This document shows positions 47,651 to 57,335 of a stretch of 64,000 nucleotides of DNA, one piece after another. A program made the position numbers and the translations under genes. How positions within the stretch are numbered: position 1 is the stretch's first letter; each line of letters begins with the position of its first letter. The notes below the pieces were generated by a model. The model did not search any database. It saw nothing but the letters and a program-made list of their open reading frames with translations, and was not told where the DNA came from. Origin of the DNA: an uncultured Sulfurimonas sp. (GTDB lineage: Bacteria; Campylobacterota; Campylobacteria; Campylobacterales; Sulfurimonadaceae); assembly GCF_963662755.1 (NCBI RefSeq), contig NZ_OY759725.1, positions 2,059,781 to 2,123,780 on the forward strand, read 5' to 3'.

Positions 47651-49018
47651 ATGCTTCGTCTTTTTAGTTTACTTTTTATAATTGCCTTATCTTTGTATGC
47701 ACAAAGTAGTAGTGAGCTTTTAAAAAGAGCTGATGCTTTTATGAAAAGTTCCTCAAAATCTGATCATTTTCGTGCATATAATGATTATAAAAACTTATAT
47801 CTTCAAGCTATGATGAGTGAAGATGATAGACTTCGAGTTAATGCTTTAAAAGGCATAGTAAAGAGTGGAAAAATACTTCATATTGATGTGTCTCAATATT
47901 CAGATGAACTCTCAAAAACAGATAAAAAACCAAAGAAGTCTTCTTCTAATAAAATAAAAATTAAATCATCACATAAATTAGAGTCTGTAGTATGGAGAGA
48001 TGATAGACTTGTTTTAAAATTTGACAAAAAATTAAGAAACAATCAATTAAATTATTTCACACTTTATGATTCTGAAAACTCAAGATATAGGTATGTTTTT
48101 GATGTTCATGCATCTATGTTAAAAAAATCTCAAAATCTTCGTAAAAATAATATTGATAAAATAAAATTAGCTCAATATAATAGCAACACTCTTAGGCTAG
48201 TTATAGAAAATAGTAATAAAGTAAAAATCAGTTTTAAAAAAGATGCTACAGAATTAATCATCAATATGAGTTCATCCGTAAGTAAAAAATATACTAAAAA
48301 AGTAAAAAGTGAACCAAAAGCAACTTTTCCAAATAGAATTGATAGAAACAAAGTTATAGTTATAGATGCTGGTCATGGTGGTAAAGATCCAGGTGCTGTA
48401 GGATATAAAAAATATAGAGAAAAAGTAGTAGTATTTAAAATATCTCAAGAGTTGAAAAAAATACTTACTTCTCGTGGCTATAAAGTATATATGACTAGGG
48501 ATGGTGATGATTTTGTAAAACTAAGTAAGCGTACGGAATTTGCAAATAGAAAAAAAGCAGATTTATTTATAAGCATCCATGCTAATGCAGTTGGTAGAAA
48601 AAATGCAAAAAAAGTTCATGGTATAGAGTGCTATTTTTTATCTCCTTCACGTTCAAAAAGAGCAGAGAGAGTTGCTGCAAAAGAGAATTCGGCAGATTTA
48701 AGCGAAATGAATAGATATGGAAAAAACACCTTTTTAAATTTTTTAAATTCACATAAGATAGTAGCATCTAATAAACTAGCCATAGATCTTCAAAGAGGAA
48801 TGTTAGGCGCATTAAATAAGAAATATAAAGTAAAAGATGGTGGAGTTAGAGAGGGTCCTTTTTGGGTTCTAGTCGGTGCTCAGATGCCAGCTGTTTTGGT
48901 TGAAGTTGGATTTATATCGCATCCAAAAGAAGCAAAAAGATTGGTAAATTCTAAATATAGAAAAACACTAGCCATTGGTTTAGCAAATGGCATTGAGAGG
49001 TATTTTGCTAAGAACTAA
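47651..49018 (+). CDS. amiC: N-acetylmuramoyl-L-alanine amidase (AmiC-like)
   Basis: The enzyme cuts peptidoglycan between muramic acid and the stem peptide and helps daughter-cell separation. A signal peptide covers residues 1-18 (LLFIIALSLYAQS). The middle (about 105-215) is a Lys-rich AMIN-like region. The C-terminal Amidase_3 domain holds DAGHGGKDPGAVG (zinc His about 239), SIHANA and VEVGF (catalytic Glu). The insertion between residues 320 and 375 could be a regulatory helix as in E. coli AmiB/C. Length 455 fits. The acting site is the periplasm. Confidence 0.92.
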   Translation: MLRLFSLLFIIALSLYAQSSSELLKRADAFMKSSSKSDHFRAYNDYKNLYLQAMMSEDDRLRVNALKGIVKSGKILHIDVSQYSDELSKTDKKPKKSSSNKIKIKSSHKLESVVWRDDRLVLKFDKKLRNNQLNYFTLYDSENSRYRYVFDVHASMLKKSQNLRKNNIDKIKLAQYNSNTLRLVIENSNKVKISFKKDATELIINMSSSVSKKYTKKVKSEPKATFPNRIDRNKVIVIDAGHGGKDPGAVGYKKYREKVVVFKISQELKKILTSRGYKVYMTRDGDDFVKLSKRTEFANRKKADLFISIHANAVGRKNAKKVHGIECYFLSPSRSKRAERVAAKENSADLSEMNRYGKNTFLNFLNSHKIVASNKLAIDLQRGMLGALNKKYKVKDGGVREGPFWVLVGAQMPAVLVEVGFISHPKEAKRLVNSKYRKTLAIGLANGIERYFAKN

Positions 49019-49042
49019 TAACTTTTTTTTAAAGGCTAAATT

Positions 49043-50272
49043 TTGAATAGTAATAAAGCTTTAGAATCAAAAAATGAAACCTTTTTCTTTTATATAAAAA
49101 AGAAGATTGATGAGTTAAAAAAAATAGTTGGTGTTGTTGATTTAAAAGAACCTATCTCTTTTAAAATTTCTGAATTTATGCAAGATGTAAATTCTTCTCT
49201 TGAAGCATTACCGCAAGAATATAAAGATCTTTATGAGTTAAAACCTGCTGATGAGAAATTTTTTTTTGGTAGAGAAGAAGAGATAAAAACACTAGACTTA
49301 GCTTATGAAAACTGGCAAAAAGAGCGTTTTGTAACATGTGCAATCATAGGTGAAAAAGGTTGCGGAGTAACTTCTATGTTAGATGCTTTTTCAAGAAAAA
49401 TTCCACAAACTAATATACTTAGAGTTGAGCTCAAAGAAAAAATATATACAAACAATAGTTATTTCTATCTTTTTAATACTCTTCTAAACACAAAAGATAT
49501 TTTTAGCAATAAAGAGTTAATAGATTTTTTAAACAATATGCAAGAGACTAAAGTGATTATTTTAGAAAACTTACATCATATGTTTTTAAAGAGAGTTGGT
49601 GGTTTTGATAGTATGGAGATGCTCTTTGAACTTATCTCTTTTACAACAAAAAAAATACTTTGGATAGGAGCTTTTACTCCAAATACATGGAATTATCTTG
49701 ATAAAACCATAGCTATCTCTAACTATTTTACTAGTGAAATACTAATGAAACAACTAAACTACGAAACTATTAGAGATGTTATTTTTAAGAGAATTGAACA
49801 TAAAGATGCTAAGGTTGAATTTCTTACAAATGAAGAAATTTCTCATAGTAAAACCTTTCAAGATTATGACCATGATGATAAGCAGTCACATCTACAAGAG
49901 AAGTTTTTTAAACTTCTGTATAAACTTTCAAATGGAAATATTTCTCTTGCATTACTTTATTGGATAAGAGCAATAAGTATAGATGAAAAGAGTGTTTTAA
50001 ATGTTCAAGAAATTGATGATTTTGACTACTCTTTTGTAAAAAATTTATCTTCTGAAGCACTTTTTACTCTTCAAGCTTTAGTTTTACATGATGGATTAAG
50101 TATAAATGATTTTGCAATTGTTACTCATGAGTCACTACCTGAGTGTCGTAAAACCATAATGCCTATGCTTGAGAGAGGTTTACTTATACAGCCACATAAA
50201 AAATATAATATAAATCCTGCTATATATAAGCCTGTGCATGATTATTTATCATCTAAAAATTATATTCAATAA
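49043..50272 (+). CDS. P-loop ATPase-like protein with degenerate Walker A
   Basis: A 409-residue soluble protein. FFGREEEIKTLDLAYENW (73-91) is the start pattern of STAND/AAA-type ATPases. The Walker A position reads GEKGCGVTS (103-111), in which the essential Lys is Val109. Walker B is KVIILENLHH (about 176-185). The C-terminal 70 residues look like a winged helix. Start TTG at 49043 has AAAGG seven bases before it. The gene ends 13 bases before the MscS start. The pairing suggests that the ATPase-like protein controls or is controlled by the channel; the exact role is unknown. Confidence 0.7.
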   Translation: MNSNKALESKNETFFFYIKKKIDELKKIVGVVDLKEPISFKISEFMQDVNSSLEALPQEYKDLYELKPADEKFFFGREEEIKTLDLAYENWQKERFVTCAIIGEKGCGVTSMLDAFSRKIPQTNILRVELKEKIYTNNSYFYLFNTLLNTKDIFSNKELIDFLNNMQETKVIILENLHHMFLKRVGGFDSMEMLFELISFTTKKILWIGAFTPNTWNYLDKTIAISNYFTSEILMKQLNYETIRDVIFKRIEHKDAKVEFLTNEEISHSKTFQDYDHDDKQSHLQEKFFKLLYKLSNGNISLALLYWIRAISIDEKSVLNVQEIDDFDYSFVKNLSSEALFTLQALVLHDGLSINDFAIVTHESLPECRKTIMPMLERGLLIQPHKKYNINPAIYKPVHDYLSSKNYIQ

Positions 50273-50285
50273 AAAAGAAGCAAAT

Positions 50286-51119
50286 ATGAAACTTATAATA
50301 CTTTTTTCTTCACTCTTTTTTAGTTCGTTTTGTTATGCTTCAGATAGCATGGAATTTGTCAAAATAATTTCTATTTCAAAAATTCTTTGGAGTGTTTTTT
50401 TTATTGTAATTAGCTATGTTTTTATAACTGTTTTTACTAAAATAGTAGAGTTTTTTGCTGAGAAAAGTTCAAAACTTAGAATAACAATAAAGAGCTTTAT
50501 CCCAATATTTAGAATAATTTTTTGGTTAGTAATAATTGCTATCATCATAAAAGTTATATACAACCCTCCCATGGAGATGCTATTAACAGCCTTTGCATCT
50601 ATTGCCATAGCTATTGGTTTTGCTACACAAGATTTACTCAAAAATATTTTTGGTGGAATTATGCTTCTATTTGATCGTCCTTTTAAGGTAGGAGACAAAA
50701 TAGAAGTAGGGGGTAATTATGGTGAAGTCTTAACAATAGGACTTAGAGCGACTAGCATTGTAACAGCGGATGATTCAATAGTAATTATTCCAAATATGAC
50801 TCTTATGAATGCATCTATTTCAAATGCTAATTCAGGAGAACTTTATTGTCAAGTAGTAGCAAAAATAATGTTACCTATTGATGTTGATATTCAAAAAGTT
50901 CGTAAAATTGCCATAGAAGTGGCTCAAGTGTCAAAATATATTTACTTAAATAAACCAATTGTAGTTATTTTCTTAAATAAAATGAATGAGCAACAATCAT
51001 ATATAGAGATGAGTTTAAAAGCTTATGTCATGGACATTCGTTATGAGTTTGCTTTTAAAAGTGATATGAGTGAAACACTTTTAAAAGAACTCTTAGCTAA
51101 AGAAATTTTAAAAAAATAA
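50286..51119 (+). CDS. MscS-family mechanosensitive channel
   Basis: A 277-residue membrane protein. A signal-like N-terminus (LIILFSSLFFSSFCYAS) is followed by two further membrane segments and the pore helix FASIAIAIGFATQDLLKNIFGG. The MscS beta domain is FDRPFKVGDKIEVGGNYGEVLTIGLRATSI, and the alpha/beta C-terminal domain ends near residue 277. It opens under hypo-osmotic shock to release solutes. I chose the ATG at 50286; an in-frame ATG at 50238 would put an unlikely charged peptide before the signal and overlap the upstream gene. Confidence 0.9.
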   Translation: MKLIILFSSLFFSSFCYASDSMEFVKIISISKILWSVFFIVISYVFITVFTKIVEFFAEKSSKLRITIKSFIPIFRIIFWLVIIAIIIKVIYNPPMEMLLTAFASIAIAIGFATQDLLKNIFGGIMLLFDRPFKVGDKIEVGGNYGEVLTIGLRATSIVTADDSIVIIPNMTLMNASISNANSGELYCQVVAKIMLPIDVDIQKVRKIAIEVAQVSKYIYLNKPIVVIFLNKMNEQQSYIEMSLKAYVMDIRYEFAFKSDMSETLLKELLAKEILKK

Positions 51120-51139
51120 TTATATTAAAACAATATGGA

Positions 51140-52219
51140 TTAGTCTTCTTTTTTGTACTCTAAATCACCTGCGACCGCTTCTTTATCGTTGATGATTTTT
51201 TCTATCTGTTTTTTAACTTTGTCGTAACGAAATTGTTCTTTAAAGCCTATTATTCTTCCACCTGCTGCGTTTGGATGTCCGCCACCGTTTGACCACTCTT
51301 TGGAGATTTGAGAAACGCTTACTTTATTGTTTGCTCTTAGGCTCATACTACCTCTATAACTAACATCAACTATAAAATCATACTCCGGATATTCTAGTAA
51401 GAAACCATTTCCAATTATGGAGGTATTTCCAACTCCATAACTTAAAAACCCTCTGTATCCTTTGTAATATATAGTTTTTTCATCTCTTGCATCTCCTAGT
51501 AATTTAACTATATATTTTGTAGCTAAGTTATCTAGGGTGTCATTTTTGTCTTTTTTAAAAAACTCTTTTTTTAGTAGATGTATTTTTTCATCTAAAACTA
51601 TTGGCGCATCTTCTTCATCTATGTATTTTGTAGATTCTAAAAGTAGAGACAGTTTGTAGTTGTTGTCAATATCAGCAAACATAACTTTGTTTAACTCTCT
51701 TGTCTCATTGATAAGACGCATACAAACTTTGCCATACTCGAAGTTTTCAACTTCTTCTTGTTTCCATAAATCAACTGCATTTACTACATTTACAAACTTG
51801 TTCATCCATTTTGGCTCATTTAATTCAAAATGCTCAAGTGCATAATCGTAAGTGATTTTTGTAGCACACCTTGAAGTGTCTAAATAATACCAATCATACT
51901 TATTGGCACTATCCTCGCCGCTTCCATGATGATCTAAGAGGGTTATAGTTACATCATGTTTGTGATCATTCATTTTTTTAACTTCATTGTTAAGCCATCT
52001 TGATTCATCAAATGTTAAGTTCAAGTCAGTGATTAAAACTAGAGAGCTACCACCATTTTTCTTTATGTTTTCTAAGATTAACTCTAACTTTTGTTTAACT
52101 TCCGCACCATAGTTTGCATTGAAGTTAAATATTTTGTATGGTGTAAACTTCATAACTAGCTGGCAACTATAACCATCAAGATCAATGTGAGATAAGTGGT
52201 AGATTGTTTTATTTTTCAT
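51140..52219 (-). CDS. DHH-family phosphoesterase
   Basis: The 359-residue protein has the DHH motifs: HIDLDGYSC (about 11-19), ITDLN, LLDHHGSG and a C-terminal DHHA1 domain with SLRANNKVSVSQISKEW and GGGHPNAAGGRI. Such enzymes are manganese-dependent phosphodiesterases acting on nano-RNA, 3'-phosphoadenosine phosphate or cyclic dinucleotides. The motif spacing is NrnA-like but the substrate is not certain. It lies 14 bases downstream of flhA on the same strand, so it shares the flhA transcript. Its 3' end converges with MscS with a 20-base gap and no clear terminator. Confidence 0.85.
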   Translation of the reverse strand: MKNKTIYHLSHIDLDGYSCQLVMKFTPYKIFNFNANYGAEVKQKLELILENIKKNGGSSLVLITDLNLTFDESRWLNNEVKKMNDHKHDVTITLLDHHGSGEDSANKYDWYYLDTSRCATKITYDYALEHFELNEPKWMNKFVNVVNAVDLWKQEEVENFEYGKVCMRLINETRELNKVMFADIDNNYKLSLLLESTKYIDEEDAPIVLDEKIHLLKKEFFKKDKNDTLDNLATKYIVKLLGDARDEKTIYYKGYRGFLSYGVGNTSIIGNGFLLEYPEYDFIVDVSYRGSMSLRANNKVSVSQISKEWSNGGGHPNAAGGRIIGFKEQFRYDKVKKQIEKIINDKEAVAGDLEYKKED

Positions 52220-52233
52220 TATTTTCCTTAAAT

Positions 52234-54405
52234 TTATTTATCTATTGAGATTGAACCCAATACTTCAAATGTAGCATTAGAGTCTATTTCTGCGTGTGAG
52301 AGAGTAACTACATCTAAAGAAAATCTCTCAAATATTTCTGCTACGCCTCTACGAAGTTGAGGATCAACTATGATAACAACAGGCGATACTCCTTTTTGTA
52401 GTAACTCATGCGCTTTTTTACTTGTTGCTTGGATGAGTTGATTTATTTCTCCGACATTTAGTAAGAGATTTCTAACACCATCTTGCTCTTTAGACTTCTC
52501 TAACATTAACTGTTCTGAAGCTGTATCAAAAGTAAGAAGTCTGATAACTCCATCTTCACTAGAGTACATCTGAGTAATGATTCGAGATAGTTTAGATCTA
52601 ACTTGTTCTATGATTAAATCTACATTTTTAGTAAACTCAGCAATATCAGCAATTGTCTCTAATATAGTAAGCATATCTTTAAGAGGAATTTTTTCATGTA
52701 AAAGACCTTTTAATATGCGTTGAATAAGACCAATAGATGCAACTTTTAAAACATCATCTACTATAACAGGGAAGTCTGTTTTTATCTTCTCTATAAGAGT
52801 TTGAACTTCTTGACGAGTAAGAAGATCTTCTGCATTTCGTTTAACTAATTCGCTCATATGTGTAGAGATAACAGTCGCAGGATCAACAACAGTATATCCA
52901 TTGATGATAGCATCTTCTTTTTGGTTTGGAAGTATCCATATAGCATCTAAACCAAAAGCAGGTTCTTTTGTTGCTTCGCCATCTATTTCGCCTGTAGCCA
53001 TACCGCTATCCATAGCCAAAAATTTATCTGGTTTTATACTTCCCTCACCAATTGAGATGCCTTTTAAAAGTATCTGATATTGTTCAGGTTGTAGATGCAA
53101 GTTATCACGAATACGAACTTGGGGCATTAAAAAACCAAAGTCAGATGCAATCTTGCGTCTCATAGAGCGAATACGCTCTAGTAAGTCTCCACCTTGAGAG
53201 TTGTCGGCTAAACGAATGAGTTGATATCCAAGTGTAAGTTCTAGCATCTCTACTTTTAGTATATCTTCAAGAGCTGTCTCTTCCTCTTTTGCTATCTCTT
53301 CATTTGTTTTTTTAGGTTTTGTTTTTGCGGCTTCTTTTTCTTGTTGTTCTTTGTCTTTTGGTGTCAATATTTCATTTACATTAAGTATGCTTAGTTCGCC
53401 TTTTTCAAACTTATAAATCGACCAACCAAGAAGTGCAAATAAGATACCAACCAATCCCATAGATGCAGTTGGAAGACCTGGCACTAAAGCAAAAAGTATC
53501 ATGATAAAGCCAACTATCATAAGAATTTTTGAATTTCCTATCATTTGGTTGATAGTACCTTCTGCAAAGTTGTCACCTTCTCCTGAAGAGCGAGTGATCA
53601 TAATACCTGTAGCAGTTGAAATTATAAGAGCTGGAATCTGACCAACAAGACCATCACCAATCGTAAGAAGTGTAAAAGTTGTAGCACTATCTCCAACTGT
53701 CATATCGTGTTGAAATACACCAATAAGAAAACCACCTATGATGTTAATAAGAGTGATGACAATACCTGCAACAGCATCCCCTTTTACAAACTTAGATGAA
53801 CCGTCCATCGCTCCATAAAAGTTTGCATCTTGAAGGATTTCAGCACGGCGTTTTTTAGCCTGAGCATCATCAATAAGTCCAGCATTAAGGTCAGCATCTA
53901 CTGCCATTTGTTTACCAGGCATTGAGTCAAGTGTAAAACGAGCAGCAACTTCTGCAACCCTTGTTGAACCTTTTGTAATAACCATAAAGTTAATTAAAAC
54001 TAAAATGGAAAAAACAATAATACCAATTACAAAGTTACCACCAACAACAAAGTCACCAAAAGAGGTAATAATACTACTTACAGCCTCAGGTCCTTCGTGA
54101 CCATGACTTAAAATCATCCTTGTGGTTGCGATATTTAAAGATAATCTAAATAGCGTTAAAATCAAGATAAGAGTTGGAAAAGTTGTTAAATCTGTTGGTT
54201 TTGGAACATATAAAGAAATAAGTAAAATTAAAACACCCAAAGCCATAGAAACAGTTAAAAGTACATCTAATAAAGCAGATGGAAGAGGGACAATAATAAT
54301 GGCTAAAATAGCCATTACAAAGACTACTACACTTAAATCTCTCTGTCCAATCAGAAAGTTTAAAGTTGTACCAATCTTTTCTCTAGTAGAAAGTTTCCTT
54401 GCCAA
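52234..54405 (-). CDS. flhA: Flagellar type III export gate protein FlhA
   Basis: FlhA is the large export-gate subunit of the flagellar secretion system. The 723-residue protein has about eight membrane segments (residues 28-330). The conserved FHIPEP-type cytoplasmic loop lies within RVAEVAARFTLDSMPGKQMA and DLNAGLID. A highly charged linker occupies about 355-385, and the C-terminal export-substrate domain is about 390-723. It is the second flagellar locus in the window, separate from the fliM cluster, as in Campylobacter. It starts 4 bases after the Rrf2 gene. Confidence 0.96.
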   Translation of the reverse strand: MARKLSTREKIGTTLNFLIGQRDLSVVVFVMAILAIIIVPLPSALLDVLLTVSMALGVLILLISLYVPKPTDLTTFPTLILILTLFRLSLNIATTRMILSHGHEGPEAVSSIITSFGDFVVGGNFVIGIIVFSILVLINFMVITKGSTRVAEVAARFTLDSMPGKQMAVDADLNAGLIDDAQAKKRRAEILQDANFYGAMDGSSKFVKGDAVAGIVITLINIIGGFLIGVFQHDMTVGDSATTFTLLTIGDGLVGQIPALIISTATGIMITRSSGEGDNFAEGTINQMIGNSKILMIVGFIMILFALVPGLPTASMGLVGILFALLGWSIYKFEKGELSILNVNEILTPKDKEQQEKEAAKTKPKKTNEEIAKEEETALEDILKVEMLELTLGYQLIRLADNSQGGDLLERIRSMRRKIASDFGFLMPQVRIRDNLHLQPEQYQILLKGISIGEGSIKPDKFLAMDSGMATGEIDGEATKEPAFGLDAIWILPNQKEDAIINGYTVVDPATVISTHMSELVKRNAEDLLTRQEVQTLIEKIKTDFPVIVDDVLKVASIGLIQRILKGLLHEKIPLKDMLTILETIADIAEFTKNVDLIIEQVRSKLSRIITQMYSSEDGVIRLLTFDTASEQLMLEKSKEQDGVRNLLLNVGEINQLIQATSKKAHELLQKGVSPVVIIVDPQLRRGVAEIFERFSLDVVTLSHAEIDSNATFEVLGSISIDK

Positions 54406-54409
54406 TTTA

Positions 54410-54811
54410 TTACTTTAAAATGTCATCAAGAGATATATCAGCTAAAAAATGATCTATTTTTCCCTGAAGTTTATTTAAAAAAGGCCAAATAGAACATAGT
54501 TCTGCTTTGTTTTTAGGACAATTTTGTAAAGAAGGGGAACAATCAAAAACAGTAGGAGCTTTTCCTTCTACTGCACTCATGATTTCTAGCATTGTTATAT
54601 CTTTAGGCTCTTTTATTAAAGTAAAACCACCATTTACACCTTTATAGGATTTTAGTATATTTTTTTTTGCTAATGATTGCAAAATTTTTGCTAAAAAACT
54701 TTTTGGTATAGAGAGTTGGTTTGACAAAGTTTCACTATCTATGGGTAACTCAGCTTTTGATAAAACTATAAGAGAGAGTATTGCGTATTCACTAGCACGT
54801 GTTATTAACAT
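54410..54811 (-). CDS. Rrf2-family transcriptional regulator
   Basis: A 133-residue winged-helix regulator. The start MLITRASEYAILSLIVLS is standard for Rrf2, and the recognition part is SIPKSFLAKILQSLAKK. Cys91, Cys98 and Cys106 occupy the positions that bind [2Fe-2S] in IscR-like members, so it may sense iron-sulfur status or NO. I chose the Met at 54811; an in-frame Met five codons upstream adds MKRKI, which overlaps the likely ribosome site GAAAAG. Rrf2 next to flhA and rpsO is also seen in Campylobacter, but whether it controls flhA is unknown. Confidence 0.88.
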   Translation of the reverse strand: MLITRASEYAILSLIVLSKAELPIDSETLSNQLSIPKSFLAKILQSLAKKNILKSYKGVNGGFTLIKEPKDITMLEIMSAVEGKAPTVFDCSPSLQNCPKNKAELCSIWPFLNKLQGKIDHFLADISLDDILK

Positions 54812-54919
54812 AATTTTTCTTTTCAAGATTAAGATTTTAAATATTTTAAAGAGATTATATCCAAAAAAAATGAATTTAATTTAAGTTTACTATATTACAA
54901 ATGTAGGTACAATGCTTTT

Positions 54920-57259
54920 ATGTCTTATAAATTAATATCAAAAAAATTAATAATAATAATTCCTATAATGTTTTTAATCATAGCTACAATAAGAATTTAT
55001 GTAAATTATTCTGAAAATAAAAGAAGTGTTGAAGAGTTTGTTTTAGCACAAGCAAAATTAGTAGATTCTTTATATGTAACTCATAGAAATTATTATCAAA
55101 ATCTATATCTTAATAAAATAATAAAACTAGATGAAAAAACACTTGCTGGATTACCGGCATTTTCTGCATTTGAAATTTCAAAAACATTCTCTAAGGAGAA
55201 TGGCTTAAATATCACCATGCAAACTGTTAGTGATAGAGCAAGAAACCCTAAAAATCAAGCAGATAAGTACGAACTTCAAGCAATACAATACTTCAAAGAC
55301 AACTCAGATGAAAAAGACTACTTTAAACCTCAAGAAGCTTATTATCAATATGCTACTCCTCTAAAAATAGAAGAAAAATGTCTTATGTGTCATGGTGAAA
55401 AATCAAAAGCACCTAAGTTTATATCTAAAAAGTATGATGAAGCTTATGATTATAAAGTTGGAGAGATTAGAGGTATATTGAGTATAAAAGTTCCAACTTT
55501 ACATGTTGATAAAATAATAAATAAACAATTTTTTGCATCATTGGTTTATGATCTAATTTTGATGATTATTGTTTTAATGATTGCTATTTATCTTATAAAA
55601 TTTTTCTCAGATTTACAAACAAAACTTGAAGATGAACTAGATGAGAGAACAAATGAATTGAAAAATTCTATCTCTTTTCTTGAGAGTTATAAAGAAGCAA
55701 TAGATAGCAATCTTATTGTTTCTAAAAGCGATTTAGATGGAAATATCACTTATGTAAATGATAATTTTTGCACTATTGCAGGTTATAGTCGCGAAGAAGT
55801 TTTAACGAAAAATCACAATATTTTAAAAGATAAAAATTTCTCAAAACAAGTTTACAAAAAATTGTGGACTACAATAAGTGCTAAAAAAACTTGGCAGGGA
55901 AGAATAAGAAATGTTAAAAAAGATGGTTCTTTTTATTGGGTTGATTCTACAATAGCTCCTATCATAGATGCAAATGGTAAAACTGCGGAATATATATCTA
56001 TTAGGCATGATATAACCCAACTGATGAATCAAAAACAAGAACTTAAAACTATTGCAAATACTGACTCACTGACAAAACTTGGAAATAGAAATGCATTAAA
56101 AGAAGAAATTGATAATAGTGAAGATAGCTATTTGATTTTAATAAATATAGACAGTTTTTCTCAGATAAATGATTTTTATGGACATGAACTAGGAGACGCG
56201 GTTTTAATTGAGTTTGCTTTAAGATTATCAAAAAGCTGTAGTCTAAATCATAACTTTAAATTATTTCGAGTAAGTGGCGATGAGTTTGCAATTCTTACAA
56301 AAGATATGCCTGCTCATGAAGTTGTCAAAGAAGCTCAATCTATATCTAAGTACTTAAGCTCTCATAAATATGAAGTTTATGAAGAGAATATAGAGTTAAA
56401 CGTAACAGTTAGTATATCTATGGAAGATAGGGAAGAGTTGCTAATTACCGCAGATATGGCTTTAAAAATTGCTAGAAGAGAGTCAAAAGATCTTTTGGTT
56501 TATGATAAAGCAATTAATTTAGATAAAGAGTATGAAAACAATATGTCTTGGACGAAGAAAATTAAAACAGCTATTAAAAATGACAAAATAATTCTTTTTT
56601 TCCAACCCATAGTAGATAACTCAAATACTAAGATAAATAAATATGAATCACTAATTAGACTTATTGATGAAGATGACAAAATTGTTTCTCCATATTTTTT
56701 CTTAGATATAGCAAAAAAAGCGAAGCTTTATAAGCAACTTACAAAAATAGTTATTCAAAAAAGTTTTGAAAATTTTAGAAAAAATAATTTTGAGTTTTCT
56801 ATAAACCTAAGTATAGATGATATTTTAGATAAAGAAATAAATGATTATATTTTAGAGATGCTAGATATTTACAATATTTCAAATAGAGTTATTTTTGAAA
56901 TAGTAGAGTCTGAGAGTATTGAAAATTTTGAAGAGATTCAAAAATTTATAAAAAATGTAAAAAGCTTGGGTTGTAGAATTGCTATAGATGACTTTGGCAC
57001 TGGTTATTCTAATTTTGAGTATCTTATGAGATTGGAAGCTGACTTTATTAAAATAGATGGTTCAATAATAAAAGAGATATTACACGATAAAAACTCTGAA
57101 ATCATTACATCAGTTATAGTTGATTTTGCTAAAAAGATGAATATAAAAGTTATAGCTGAATATGTTGAGAGTAAAGAGATATATGAAAAAGTTAAAGAGT
57201 TAGGTATTGAGAAGTCTCAAGGTTATTATTTTGGTGAGCCTAAAGCACATTTAATATAG
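54920..57259 (+). CDS. c-type-haem sensor with PAS, GGDEF and EAL domains
   Basis: The 779-residue protein has two membrane segments (about 8-27 and 205-229) flanking a periplasmic domain of the DUF3365/Tll0287 type, with one haem-c site CLMCH (Cys154, Cys157, His158). A PAS domain (about 255-375), a GGDEF domain (about 378-525; the active motif reads SGDEF) and an EAL domain (about 535-775; motif reads ESL, IDDFGTGYSN present) follow. The conserved metal-binding acids of EAL appear present, so it may hydrolyse c-di-GMP; synthesis through SGDEF is possible. The likely signal is redox state or a gas bound by the haem. It lies between rrf2 and rpsO, which are adjacent in Campylobacter. Confidence 0.85.
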   Translation: MSYKLISKKLIIIIPIMFLIIATIRIYVNYSENKRSVEEFVLAQAKLVDSLYVTHRNYYQNLYLNKIIKLDEKTLAGLPAFSAFEISKTFSKENGLNITMQTVSDRARNPKNQADKYELQAIQYFKDNSDEKDYFKPQEAYYQYATPLKIEEKCLMCHGEKSKAPKFISKKYDEAYDYKVGEIRGILSIKVPTLHVDKIINKQFFASLVYDLILMIIVLMIAIYLIKFFSDLQTKLEDELDERTNELKNSISFLESYKEAIDSNLIVSKSDLDGNITYVNDNFCTIAGYSREEVLTKNHNILKDKNFSKQVYKKLWTTISAKKTWQGRIRNVKKDGSFYWVDSTIAPIIDANGKTAEYISIRHDITQLMNQKQELKTIANTDSLTKLGNRNALKEEIDNSEDSYLILINIDSFSQINDFYGHELGDAVLIEFALRLSKSCSLNHNFKLFRVSGDEFAILTKDMPAHEVVKEAQSISKYLSSHKYEVYEENIELNVTVSISMEDREELLITADMALKIARRESKDLLVYDKAINLDKEYENNMSWTKKIKTAIKNDKIILFFQPIVDNSNTKINKYESLIRLIDEDDKIVSPYFFLDIAKKAKLYKQLTKIVIQKSFENFRKNNFEFSINLSIDDILDKEINDYILEMLDIYNISNRVIFEIVESESIENFEEIQKFIKNVKSLGCRIAIDDFGTGYSNFEYLMRLEADFIKIDGSIIKEILHDKNSEIITSVIVDFAKKMNIKVIAEYVESKEIYEKVKELGIEKSQGYYFGEPKAHLI

Positions 57260-57265
57260 TTTAGA

Positions 57266-57303
57266 TATAATCACGCTTCAACTTTACACGCTTAGTGTGT
57301 AAA
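57266..57303 (+). promoter_or_regulatory. rpsO promoter -10 and leader hairpin
   Basis: TATAAT at 57266-57271 is the likely -10. Shortly after it, TTTACAC (57283-57289) pairs exactly with GTGTAAA (57297-57303), giving a 7-bp hairpin ending 20 bases before the AGGAGG of rpsO. S15 controls its own translation through leader structures in other bacteria, so this hairpin may take part; that is inference. Confidence 0.45.
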
Positions 57304-57335
57304 TGTTAGATTATTATACCTATCAGGAGGCTATT

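Noticed and set aside
50238..50285. Longer start for the MscS channel
   Set aside because: It would overlap the ATPase-like gene and put a charged peptide ahead of a clear signal sequence beginning at 50286.
57303..57335. Longer start for ribosomal protein S15
   Set aside because: The perfect AGGAGG at 57325-57330 lies inside this extension and directs initiation at 57336.
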